A program made the position numbers and the translations under genes. The notes under the pieces were generated by a model. It did no database searches. It was not told where the DNA came from and saw nothing but the letters and a program-made list of their open reading frames with translations. From NCBI GenBank assembly GCA_963789515.1, contig CAWBKW010000009.1:62001-126000 (forward strand): DNA of 64,000 nt, in the 5' to 3' direction. This stretch comes from JBAXEO01 sp963789515 (GTDB lineage Bacteria; Actinomycetota; Coriobacteriia; Anaerosomatales; JAAXUF01). Shown here piece after piece: positions 8,128 to 16,031 of this stretch (its first letter is position 1; each line of letters begins with the position of its first letter).

Positions 8128-9119
8128 CAGACGACACCTCCTCCGGCGAGGACGGCGGCGGCATAGGAGTGCGCCCCCGGGACCACGTAGGTCGCGAGAT
8201 AGGTGAGCACCAGGATGAGGAAGGAGAGGACCGCGAGCGCGGCCACCATCTTCCACATGCCCTGTCGTCGCAGGTAGAGCCGTGCGTGCAGGTACGCGGT
8301 GTAGAGCATCCACATCATGATCGACATGTTGACCTTGCCGGACCACCACCACGCCTCACCCTGCCAGGACATGAGCGCCCACGGGAACCCGAGCAGCATG
8401 CCGATGGTGAGGGGAAGGTAGCCGAGTCGCGCCCAGCGGTACGCGGTGGTCTCGAAGGCGGAGCGTCGTTGGACGATCATCTGGATGGTCGCCACGAACG
8501 AGATCGTGAACGCTCCGTACGCCAAGAACAGCAGCGGCGGATGCACCCACATGAACCACGCGTTGTAGTAGTAGGTCGCCGCGCTCGCCATGCCCTCGAA
8601 GCCCTGCTGCGCCGCCACCCCGCCCATCGACGTGGCCTGCAGGTAGCCGTAGTACTGGGCGATGAAGCCCGGTAGGGGCCGGGTCAAGGGCGCACCGATG
8701 AGTGCGGCACTCGCCGACAGCCCTGCGACTGCCAGCATGACGCCCGGCAGAAGCTGCTCGCGGTGCCTGCGCATCACGACGCCCATCAACGCGACGATGA
8801 GCGCCCACACGTAGAGCTTCTCGGACTCGACCCACGGCGAGACCGCGACGTGCGTGACGATGCGTCCGGTGGATGGATCGACCACGACCGCCAGCTGCCA
8901 TAGACGCCAGTGAAGCCAGATCAGCAGGCCTTCGCCGCCGACCAGCAGCGCCGCCATGACCCCGAGGGCCCGGCCACGCCATCGAGCCGCTGAGGGCACG
9001 AGCGCGCAGATCGCGAGAAGGAGTGCGGACGTGGCGATCACGGTTTGGAGCGGATAGCCGATCCTCGCGACGGTCGCAAGGAGTTGCACGATCGAGTCGT
9101 AGGTCAGCAGCGGGTTCAT
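8127..9119 (-). CDS. CcsA/CcmF-like cytochrome c assembly protein
   Basis: The 330-residue polytopic protein begins MNPLLTYDS. It contains WVHPPLLFLAYG, the His-Pro-Pro helix of CcmF/CcsA, and a Trp-rich segment EAWWWSGKVNM that corresponds to the WWD heme-handling loop but lacks the usual WDP core. About eight helices are visible. The family presents heme to apocytochromes outside the membrane. The neighbouring hcp operon encodes a CXXCH protein, so a local need for heme attachment exists. The altered WWD loop suggests a divergent subgroup, and function as a heme lyase is inferred. Confidence 0.75.
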   Translation of the reverse strand: MNPLLTYDSIVQLLATVARIGYPLQTVIATSALLLAICALVPSAARWRGRALGVMAALLVGGEGLLIWLHWRLWQLAVVVDPSTGRIVTHVAVSPWVESEKLYVWALIVALMGVVMRRHREQLLPGVMLAVAGLSASAALIGAPLTRPLPGFIAQYYGYLQATSMGGVAAQQGFEGMASAATYYYNAWFMWVHPPLLFLAYGAFTISFVATIQMIVQRRSAFETTAYRWARLGYLPLTIGMLLGFPWALMSWQGEAWWWSGKVNMSIMMWMLYTAYLHARLYLRRQGMWKMVAALAVLSFLILVLTYLATYVVPGAHSYAAAVLAGGGVV

Positions 9120-9245
9120 CCTGCCAGTATACGACCGGTCCGGCGGCGTGCGATTTGCTGCCTCCGAGTGTACGCGGGTACACTCGCGAAGCGCGCCGAC
9201 CGCCGAATCGGTGCGCGCCTTTGTCCCCGAGCCACCGGAGGCCTG

Positions 9246-10505
9246 GTGAGTCCGAGCCGGCTCAGGAAGCGAATCTCGCGCGCCCTCATGGTGTCGTGGA
9301 GAGAGCAACCGACGCGCTACGACATCGAAGCGGTACAGGCCAACACGCGCCGCGTGGGGCTTGTCATCCGCGTGCGCTGGGCGTTGCTCATCGTGCTGGT
9401 CATCTACTCGCTGTTGGCCGGCGCGGCCTACATCACGGTGATGCCGTTCAGTGAGTTGGCCTCCCGCATGCTGATTCCTGCGCTCGCCCTCGGCTTCGTC
9501 GCGCTCTACAACACCTTCTATCAGTTCAACTACCGGCGCCTCGGCAACATCGCTGTCTGGAACAACCTGCAACTCGCGCTCGACGCGCTCGTCGTCACGG
9601 TGCTCGTCTACTACTCCGGAGGCGTGAGTTCGTGGTTCTGGTCCATGTACTCACTCTTCATTCTCGAAGCCGCCTTCATCTTGCCCAGGCGTCGTGACAC
9701 GTGGGCGTTGGCCCTGCTGTGCATGCTCATCCTCGGGGCCATCGAGGTTTTCGAGCTCCTGGGAATCCTGCCGCACGTCACCATCCCCTACGCCTCGGCC
9801 GAGCAGTATCTCGATCCGGTCTATGTCTCGGTCCGCTACCTCTGGCAGGTGGCCGTGCTCGCCGGAACGGCCGCGGTTGCCACCCAACTCGTCGGCGAGC
9901 AGAGGGACGAGGCCGCCGGCAGACAGTCGCTCGCGGTGCTCGACGAGACCACCGGGTTGTACTCACGCGCCTACTTCCTGCGCGCGCTCGGCGCCGAGAT
10001 CCGTCGCGCACGTCGGGACGCCCGTCCCTTGCACGTCCTGCTCATCGACATCGACTGTTTCGGCGACTTCAATCGCCGCTTCGGCATCGACGTCGGTGAC
10101 CGCCTGCTCGTCCTCATCGCGACCGCGATCACCCGCTGCGTCGCCGAGGCGGGCGACATGCTCGTGACGACCAACCTGGCGGCACGTTTCGGCGGCGAGG
10201 AGTTCGTGATCCTGCTTGCCGAAGACCAGGAGACGCAAGGACCTCCGGACGACAGCGACGCGCTCCGACTTGCGGAATGCCTCCGCATCGAGATCGGCGA
10301 GCAGAAGGTGGAGGGCGTCGGCGTCACCGTCTCCGTGGGAGTCGCATCGATGCCCACCGACGGAGCGACCTCCGATGAGCTGCTCGACGCGGCAGACGGT
10401 GCTCTCGCAGCAGCCGTCGACGCCGGTGGTGACCGGGTGGTGATGGCATCTTCGCTGTCGCCGGCATCGTGGGAAGCCGAACTCCTCGGCGTGCCCGAGG
10501 AATAG
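9246..10505 (+). CDS. Membrane-bound diguanylate cyclase (GGDEF)
   Basis: The GTG at 9246 follows GGAGG by five bases, giving 419 residues. The N-terminal half has about six membrane helices (roughly residues 40-220) and probably senses a membrane or periplasmic signal. The C-terminal GGDEF domain (about 235-405) has LLIDIDCFGDFNRRFG for metal and substrate binding and an active-site GGEEF near residue 316. No RxxD inhibitory site precedes GGEEF, so classical product inhibition is not expected. It should make c-di-GMP from two GTP. It ends two bases before the Lit-like gene. Confidence 0.9.
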   Translation: MSPSRLRKRISRALMVSWREQPTRYDIEAVQANTRRVGLVIRVRWALLIVLVIYSLLAGAAYITVMPFSELASRMLIPALALGFVALYNTFYQFNYRRLGNIAVWNNLQLALDALVVTVLVYYSGGVSSWFWSMYSLFILEAAFILPRRRDTWALALLCMLILGAIEVFELLGILPHVTIPYASAEQYLDPVYVSVRYLWQVAVLAGTAAVATQLVGEQRDEAAGRQSLAVLDETTGLYSRAYFLRALGAEIRRARRDARPLHVLLIDIDCFGDFNRRFGIDVGDRLLVLIATAITRCVAEAGDMLVTTNLAARFGGEEFVILLAEDQETQGPPDDSDALRLAECLRIEIGEQKVEGVGVTVSVGVASMPTDGATSDELLDAADGALAAAVDAGGDRVVMASSLSPASWEAELLGVPEE

Positions 10506-10506
10506 C

Positions 10507-11199
10507 GTGCGCCACGTCTGGAGCGTCCTGATCGGCTTGGCGCTCGCCGTGTTCGTGGTGGGTCTGGCGCTCGCCCTGCTCACCCAGCCCTTCTTCACGC
10601 GCACTCTTGCCGAGCGCTTTTCGCTTGCCGAGGAGGCCGGACTGCCCCGCGAGCGCATGCTCGACGTCGCCGAGCAGGTCCGCGCGTTCGTCGCTGACCG
10701 TGGGTCCGCGACCCTTCCCGACGTCGTCGACGGCCGCCCCGGCTTCGACGCGCCCTCGGTCAGCCATCTCGCCGACGTCCGGCGCGTCATCGCCGGCGCT
10801 CGCCTCCTGACCTGGGCGCTCGCGATCGTGCTCGCGATCACGCTCGCGACCGCGGTCGCTCGGCGGAGGTTCGACGGGATCGCCGCTGCGCTTCGCGCAG
10901 GGGCCGCCGCGTGCGCGGTGTTCGTCCTACTGACGGTAGTCGCGGGGCTGTTCGACTTCGACGCGCTGTTCTCGTCCTTCCATGGCGTCTTCTTCGCCGA
11001 GGGCACGTGGACGTTCGCCTCGGACTCCCTGCTGATCCAGACGTTTCCCGAGACGTTCTGGGCCACGGCCGCAGCGGTTTGGGCGGGCCTCGTTCTGCTC
11101 GGCGCGGCCCTGCTTGCGTTGGGCGCGAGGGCAGTGAGGGCGTCGCAGGCGGAGGCGTCGAGATCCCGAGGACAAGGCTCGTCGGGGAATGGGGCGTGA
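10507..11199 (+). CDS. TIGR01906/DUF1461 membrane protein, Lit-like lipoprotein transacylase
   Basis: The 230-residue protein with about four membrane helices matches TIGR01906/DUF1461, in particular the SSFHGVFFAEGTWTF block followed by IQTFPETFW. Members of this family in low-GC Gram-positives (Lit) move an acyl chain from the diacylglycerol to the N-terminal Cys of lipoproteins, forming lyso-lipoproteins. The two histidines reported as essential there have clear counterparts in H87 (SVSHLADV) and H159 (SSFHG). The GTG start lies one base after the GGDEF gene stop. Whether actinobacterial members share the Lit activity is inference. Confidence 0.75.
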   Translation: MRHVWSVLIGLALAVFVVGLALALLTQPFFTRTLAERFSLAEEAGLPRERMLDVAEQVRAFVADRGSATLPDVVDGRPGFDAPSVSHLADVRRVIAGARLLTWALAIVLAITLATAVARRRFDGIAAALRAGAAACAVFVLLTVVAGLFDFDALFSSFHGVFFAEGTWTFASDSLLIQTFPETFWATAAAVWAGLVLLGAALLALGARAVRASQAEASRSRGQGSSGNGA

Positions 11200-11337
11200 C
11201 AACGAGCGCGGATTCTGTAGACTTTCGTAGGGGGATGAAGTTCAATCGCCCCAGGGGACACCACAATCGTAGCGGCAGCACCTGCCCGGGTGCGAAGCCG
11301 TCACAGCGATTGCATCGTCAAGGAGGTGACTGCGCGA

Positions 11338-11487
11338 ATGGCTGCTAAAGAAGGTTACTGCGTCAAGTGCAAGGACAAGAAGGAAATGGTTGAGCCCGAG
11401 GACATCACCATGAAGAACGGGCGTCCGGCAACGAAGGGGACCTGCCCCGATTGCGGAACCAAGATGTTCAAGATCGGCAAGTCCTAG
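11338..11487 (+). CDS. DUF5679-type small zinc-ribbon protein
   Basis: The 49-residue protein starts at an ATG after a near-ideal AAGGAGGTGA. It has two Cys pairs, CVKC near residue 8 and CPDC near residue 36, in the arrangement of a single zinc ribbon resembling topoisomerase C-terminal ribbons. The middle carries MKNGRPATKGTC, which is characteristic of the DUF5679 family. Function is unknown, and nucleic-acid binding is plausible. A strong terminator follows. Confidence 0.85.
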   Translation: MAAKEGYCVKCKDKKEMVEPEDITMKNGRPATKGTCPDCGTKMFKIGKS

Positions 11488-11510
11488 GTTCTTCTGGTTT
11501 CGATCGCATA

Positions 11511-11540
11511 AGCGCCGTCGGGTCACGATCCGACGGCGCT
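11511..11540 (+). terminator. Terminator after the zinc-ribbon gene
   Basis: A perfect 11-bp stem (11511-11521 with 11530-11540) around an eight-base loop is followed by TCGCGTTTGC. Confidence 0.8.
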
Positions 11541-11586
11541 TCGCGTTTGCGGGCGCGTTCTTGGCTGGGATACACTCTCTCGGCGC

Positions 11587-11661
<75 letters not shown>

Positions 11662-11673
11662 GAGCCCCTTCTC

Positions 11674-11692
11674 GACCGCCGGTCCGGCGGTC
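11674..11692 (+). terminator. Terminator of the tRNA-Gly gene
   Basis: A GACCGCC/GGCGGTC stem with a five-base loop is followed by a T-rich GTCTTTCGTTCTT. Confidence 0.7.
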
Positions 11693-11807
11693 GTCTTTCG
11701 TTCTTGCGCAGCATCGCTTCGCGGAGTATGGTCGTTCCAGAGCGAACAGATGTTCGTATTCGCCCCGCACACTCCCGCTCCTCGCCGCTCAGGCAGGAGT
11801 GATACCG

Positions 11808-12915
11808 ATGATCGACCTCGGACCGCGCCACCTCCGTTCGGTCCCACGCGCTCGCGTGGCAACAGCCGCCCCACCCCCCTCACGTGCCGATCGCCGGCGG
11901 GCGGCGTGCTGTGTGGCGTGCGCCGCGGCACTCGCGGCGATGCTGGTCCTGCCGTCCGAGGCCCCGGCCGGCTGGCCGCTTGCAGGGGAGGCCGGGCCTG
12001 CGCTCGGCTTCGGCGAGACCTACACCGCTCCCGACGGGACCCCGTCGACCCACCGCGGTAGCGACCTGTCGGCCGCTGCCGGATCTCCCGTACGCGCGCC
12101 CTTGTCGGGACGCGTGAGTTTCACCGGGCGCGTGCCCGGTCCCGGCGGCGGGACCGTGTTGGCGGTGACCATCGCGACGGACAGCGGCTCGCTCACGCTG
12201 CTCCCGCTCGACTCCGCGTGCGTCAGGGCCGGCGCGCAGGTGGCCGAGGGGGACCTCGTGGGGGAGCTCGCGGATGCCGGCGACCCCTCCTCGGCGGGAA
12301 CCCACCTGCACGTGAGCCTGCGCAAGGGCGATCTCTACGTCGACCCGGTCCCTCTGCTGGCGTCGCCCGCGGCTGCAGGCGGGAGCTTCGGAGTCACCCC
12401 AGCCGAGCCCAGCCGTACAGCCCGCACCCGGGAGTGTCCCCGCCGAGGCTCCGGGTACCCCCCGACCGCAAGCCGTTCCTGATGTCGCTGCCGTGCCCGC
12501 TGCAGTCCCGGCGGCAGTGCCCGCACCGTCGTCCGTGGTTCGCCCCGGGGTGGTCGTCGCAGGGGGAACCGTGCCCGTGCCCGTTCCCGGAGCGGGCGTA
12601 GCGCCGGGGGTCTCGTTCCCGAGCGCGGCGGGTGTCCAGGCCGGTGGCGGCAGCACGATGGATGCTGTGGCGGCCGCGGTCTCTGCGGCGGTCGACGAGG
12701 CGCGAAGCAGCAAAGGGTCGAACGCGGGCGGGTTCGTCGAGTGGGCACTGCGCGCGGCGGCGGGCTCGCTGTGGGCGGGTGCCCGGGTCCTCGCGGGGGT
12801 CTTGCTCGCGCTCGGCGCGCTGTGGCCGATCTGGAGACGAGAGCGGCGGAAAGGTGCCGGTGAGCTTTCGGTCAGACCCTTGGGTGACGATGTTGCGGCA
12901 GTAACGGGCCGGTGA
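11808..12915 (+). CDS. M23 (LytM-type) peptidase with Pro/Ala linker and C-terminal membrane anchor; frameshifted in this sequence
   Basis: The ATG at 11808 has CAGGAG upstream. After a signal-like hydrophobic segment (residues 31-50) comes an M23 domain with H82-x3-D86 (HRGSD) and H166-x-H168 (HLH), the zinc ligands of lysostaphin-type endopeptidases that cut peptidoglycan cross-bridges. The frame stops at 12480-12482. From about 12390, however, the next frame reads a continuous Pro/Ala/Val-rich linker and a helix (SLWAGARVLAGVLLALGALWPI) with basic flank ending at 12915. One inserted base near 12390-12410 explains this. The corrected product is about 368 residues, secreted and C-terminally anchored. 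Confidence 0.75.
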
Positions 12916-12996
12916 TACACTCCACAGGTTCATTTCCTGCTCCGGGCCGCTGCCTTCATAGTCCCGGGGCCGAACCAGCCCAGGGGAGGTGACAAA

Positions 12997-13290
12997 ATGA
13001 AGGCTTACGAACTGTTGCTTCTGCTCAATCCCTCTCTCGACGAGGAAGCCCGCGCGGCCGTTCTGGACAAGGTCCAGGGCGTGATCACCGCTGATGAGGG
13101 CGTTGTGGATGCTGTGGACTCGTGGGGCAAGCGCAAGCTGGCCTACGAGATCGGCAAGGTGACCGAGGGCGACTACGTCCTCGTCGACTTCCACACCAAG
13201 CCGGCCGCCATCGCCGAGCTGGACCGCGTACTGCGAATCACCGATCCCGTAGTCCGTTTCATGCTCGTGCGACGCGAGGACAAGGAATAG
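12997..13290 (+). CDS. rpsF: 30S ribosomal protein S6
   Basis: The 97-residue protein begins MKAYELLLLLNPSLDEE and contains the typical WGKRKLAYEI block, which contacts S18 and 16S rRNA in the platform. The ATG follows GGGGAGGTGA. It opens the conserved rpsF-ssb-rpsR-DUF2232-rplI-dnaB run. The length is normal. Confidence 0.97.
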   Translation: MKAYELLLLLNPSLDEEARAAVLDKVQGVITADEGVVDAVDSWGKRKLAYEIGKVTEGDYVLVDFHTKPAAIAELDRVLRITDPVVRFMLVRREDKE

Positions 13291-13365
13291 TCCTCGTTCG
13301 GCCGTGCGCCACGGACTTCCCGGGCGGTGGCCCGAATCCGTGTTCGTCAGAAGGTGGGTAGAACC

Positions 13366-13796
13366 ATGAGCATCAATCGCGTCAACATCACAGGCAACCT
13401 CACGCGAGACCCCGAGCTGCGGTCCACGGGGAGCGGCATGGCCGTTCTCCAGATGGGCGTGGCGGTCAACGACCGTCGCAAGAACCAGCAGACGGGCGAG
13501 TGGGAGGACTCGCCCAACTTCATCGACGTGGTCATGTTCGGCACCCGCGCCGAGTCCGTCTCCCGCTTCCTGTCCAAGGGCTCGAAGGTCGCCATCGAAG
13601 GCAAGCTTCGCTGGAGCTCCTGGGAGGACAAGACCACCGGCGCCAAGCGCTCCAAGATCGAAGTCGTCGCCGATGACATCGAGTTCATGAGCAGCAAGTG
13701 GAGAGGGTGGCGGCGGCGGTCGCGCGGACTATGCACGCGCCGGCAGCGTCTGCGCCCTCGGCCGACCCCGTCATCGAGGACGATATCCCGTTCTAG
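13366..13796 (+). CDS. ssb: Single-stranded DNA-binding protein; two frame shifts near the C-terminus
   Basis: The ATG at 13366 after AAGGTGG begins a normal OB fold (MSINRVNITGNLTRDPELR through KIEVVADDIEFMSSK). After about 13700 the frame becomes Arg-rich nonsense. The Gly-rich linker is readable in the second frame near 13705-13735, and the conserved acidic tail VIEDDIPF plus stop is in the third frame at 13770-13796. Two single-base insertions within about 60 bases restore a 142-residue SSB. Because SSB is essential and the tail is intact, this looks like sequence error. SSB coats single-stranded DNA and recruits repair proteins by its tail. Confidence 0.92.
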
Positions 13797-13878
13797 GCAC
13801 ATCCGGCACGCCCTCCCCTCGGGCGTGCACCGAATCAAGAGATACCGCGACTGATATCGCGGAAGGAGGTCTTCGAAC

Positions 13879-14142
13879 ATGTCCGATTTCGCCCGTAAGC
13901 CCCGGCGCAAGTACTGCCAGTTCTGCAAGGACCACGTCGAGTACATCGACTACAAGGACGTGCAGATGATGCGCAAGTTCATGACCGACCGCGGCAAGAT
14001 CAAGCCTCGCCGTGTGTCGGGCACCTGCGCCCAGCACCAGCACACCCTTTCCATGGCCATCAAGCGCGCGCGTGAGATGGCACTCGTCCCCTACACCGTG
14101 CCGGTCATCAGCGGCCGCATCGACCGCAGGGGCGGTAGGTAG
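13879..14142 (+). CDS. rpsR: 30S ribosomal protein S18, zinc-binding form
   Basis: The 87-residue protein has C13-x2-C16, C50 and H53, so it is the zinc-binding (C+) type. The RKYCQFC opening and GKIKPRRVSGTC core are diagnostic. An ATG follows GGAAGGAGG. It binds next to S6 in the 30S platform and lies in the standard order behind ssb. Confidence 0.97.
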   Translation: MSDFARKPRRKYCQFCKDHVEYIDYKDVQMMRKFMTDRGKIKPRRVSGTCAQHQHTLSMAIKRAREMALVPYTVPVISGRIDRRGGR

Positions 14143-14149
14143 TCTCCCC

Positions 14150-15103
14150 GTGGAGACAAGAACCGCAGATATTCGCGACGCGTCGCTGCTCTCGGTGGCC
14201 GTGGTGTTGGGCGCCCTCATGACGCCGCTCGTCGCGGCCGTCGGGCTCCCTGTCGTCGCGGCGGGAGTCGCGGGACTCGTGTATCGCGGAAAGGTGGCGA
14301 TCGCAGGCTTCGCAGCGGCCTTCGGCGTGAGCGCGGTCTTCGTGCTCCAGCGCGTCGATGCCGTCTTCGTGCTTCCGACGGTTGTGGCCGTCCTGTTCGC
14401 AGTCGCCTTGCTGCCCAAGCGCAGCGCTCAGGTTGTCGGGGCGATGCTCGTCGGCGTGATCACGTTGGCCAACATCGGCTTCGAGGAGGCGCTCGCGCGC
14501 GCTCAGGGGACCACCCTGACCGCAGCGACAGCGCTTCAGCTGCAGCTTGCGGTGGGTCAGGTGGTCAAGGCGCTCGGAACCTCGGCGACCGCCGAGGTCG
14601 TGAGCCGCTTGAACGAAGTCGTGAAGATGATGTCGACGGCGTGGCCGGCCACCTACTTCGAGGCGGCCCTCGTAGCCGGAGTGCTCGTCATCGCCGCCAT
14701 CGCGTGGGCCGCTCGCAGAGCGGGTCAGCACGTCAACGTCGTGTCGTTCTCGCGGCTGGACCTGACGCCCCACGTACTCTGGGTGTTCGTTGTAGGACTG
14801 CTGCTTCTCGCAGCATCGTATGGGGCCTTTCCGGCATCGAAGCCGTTCGGTGTCGTGGGGCTGAACCTCGTTCTGTGCGCTCGCACGCTGTTCGTCCTTC
14901 AGGGGCTCAGCGTGTCCGCGGGGGTGCTCGACCGGGCCGGCGTCGGTCTCGGCGGGCGCATCCTGGCGTTGGCTGCGCTCGCCGCGCTCGACGCACTCAC
15001 GCTCGTGGTCAGCTTCATCGGCCTGCTGGATTTCTGGGTCAACTTCCGGCGTCTGCCGCGTGACGGCGTGACGCCGGCCGCACCGACGCAAGTCGGGGCA
15101 TAA
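14150..15103 (+). CDS. DUF2232 (YybS-like) membrane protein
   Basis: The GTG at 14150, seven bases after the rpsR stop, gives a 317-residue protein of about eight hydrophobic segments. Position between rpsR and rplI together with the LDLTPHVLWVFVVGLLLL and LVLCARTLFVLQGLSV segments fits DUF2232, a membrane family of unknown function conserved at this place in many Gram-positive bacteria. No catalytic residues are evident. Transporter-like architecture is the only functional hint. Confidence 0.85.
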   Translation: METRTADIRDASLLSVAVVLGALMTPLVAAVGLPVVAAGVAGLVYRGKVAIAGFAAAFGVSAVFVLQRVDAVFVLPTVVAVLFAVALLPKRSAQVVGAMLVGVITLANIGFEEALARAQGTTLTAATALQLQLAVGQVVKALGTSATAEVVSRLNEVVKMMSTAWPATYFEAALVAGVLVIAAIAWAARRAGQHVNVVSFSRLDLTPHVLWVFVVGLLLLAASYGAFPASKPFGVVGLNLVLCARTLFVLQGLSVSAGVLDRAGVGLGGRILALAALAALDALTLVVSFIGLLDFWVNFRRLPRDGVTPAAPTQVGA

Positions 15104-15172
15104 CTGACGTTCTAACGTGTAGGGAACTGCCGTCCGGACGGCACGAGTCGTTCGGCGATTGAAGGAGTAACC

Positions 15173-15775
15173 ATGAAGGTCATCCTGTTGCAGGAACTCA
15201 AAGGACGTGGAGGCGAGGGAGACGTGATCGATGTCGCCCAAGGCTTCGCGGTGAACTATCTGCTGCCGCGCAAGGTCGCGATCCAAGCGACCAAAGGCAA
15301 CCTCAAGCAGCTCGAGCAGCGTGCGAAGAACATCCAGGTGCGCGAAGAGGGTCGCATCGGCGAGTCCAATGCGCTCGCCGAGGCCCTCGAGGGCAAGGTC
15401 GTCACGGTGTTCGCCAAGGTCGGCGAAGAGGGCCGTCTCTTCGGCTCCGTGACCACGGTCATGATCGGCGAGGCGATCGCCGAGCAGCTCGGCGTCGAGA
15501 TCGACCGCCGCAAGATCGAGACCCACGGCCACATCAAGGACGTCGGTCCGCACATCGTCAACGTCGCGATCTACCGCGAGGTCAAGGCCGAGCTCACGGT
15601 CGACGTCGTCGCCGAGGGCCACGTCGCCGAGGAGGTGCCCGTGACCATGGTCGCTGAGGTCGAGGGTGTCGGCGCTGACGGCGAGCCATTCGTCGAGGTC
15701 GTCGAGGAGACGGCCGAGCAGGCCGACTCAGACGTCGCCCTGGACGAGGCTGTCGAAGCCGAAGAGGCCGAGTAG
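15173..15775 (+). CDS. rplI: 50S ribosomal protein L9 with acidic C-terminal extension
   Basis: The 200-residue protein begins MKVILLQELKGRGGEGDVIDV and has the N domain, the long connecting helix and the C domain ending near residue 148. Typical L9 is about 150 residues. Here some 50 extra residues, very rich in Glu, Val and Ala, form an acidic tail. The ATG follows GAAGGAGTAACC. A terminator follows, so dnaB has its own promoter. Confidence 0.95.
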   Translation: MKVILLQELKGRGGEGDVIDVAQGFAVNYLLPRKVAIQATKGNLKQLEQRAKNIQVREEGRIGESNALAEALEGKVVTVFAKVGEEGRLFGSVTTVMIGEAIAEQLGVEIDRRKIETHGHIKDVGPHIVNVAIYREVKAELTVDVVAEGHVAEEVPVTMVAEVEGVGADGEPFVEVVEETAEQADSDVALDEAVEAEEAE

Positions 15776-15806
15776 CCTTCCCGAGCCACCGTTCCCGTTG
15801 CATCGC

Positions 15807-15837
15807 AGCGCCGGCCCTCCTCACGGGGGCCGGCGCT
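15807..15837 (+). terminator. Terminator of the ribosomal-protein block
   Basis: An 11-bp stem (AGCGCCGGCCC at 15807-15817 with 15827-15837) has a nine-base loop and sits 32 bases after the rplI stop. Confidence 0.75.
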
Positions 15838-15869
15838 GTTCGCTCGTCGGCAGAATTCACCCGCAAACC

Positions 15870-15887
15870 CGTGGATAATGTGGATAA
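15870..15887. promoter_or_regulatory. Pair of DnaA-box-like sequences upstream of dnaB
   Basis: TGTGGATAA (15879-15887) is the reverse complement of the consensus DnaA box TTATCCACA. CGTGGATAA (15870-15878) immediately precedes it with one mismatch. They lie about 150 bases before the dnaB start in a locally AT-richer stretch. Too few boxes are present for an origin, so a role in dnaB regulation is more likely. Confidence 0.45.
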
Positions 15888-16031
15888 CTCGTCGAGACGC
15901 AGGTCGCGCACACCGGCACGTCCACCGACCCCTGTGGACGCCCGTTTGGGCCGCGCCGCTTGTCAGTCCGCTGTCCTACTATCGCAGTGAGGCGGGATGT
16001 GACCGGCGCGAGGAGAGGGAGCGGCGAGTCG

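Noticed and set aside
9045..9245. Start of the diguanylate cyclase upstream of 9246
   Set aside because: The additional 67 codons overlap the divergent cytochrome-assembly gene start and read as low-complexity basic sequence, whereas GTG 9246 has GGAGG at five bases.
12480..12482. TGA ending the M23 frame considered as another selenocysteine codon
   Set aside because: The residues before this stop are already out of the protein's true frame, and the downstream coding continues in a different phase. It is a frameshift, not a recoded stop.
15870..15887. Replication origin at the DnaA boxes
   Set aside because: Only two boxes, no AT-rich unwinding region of usual size and no dnaA/dnaN beside it.
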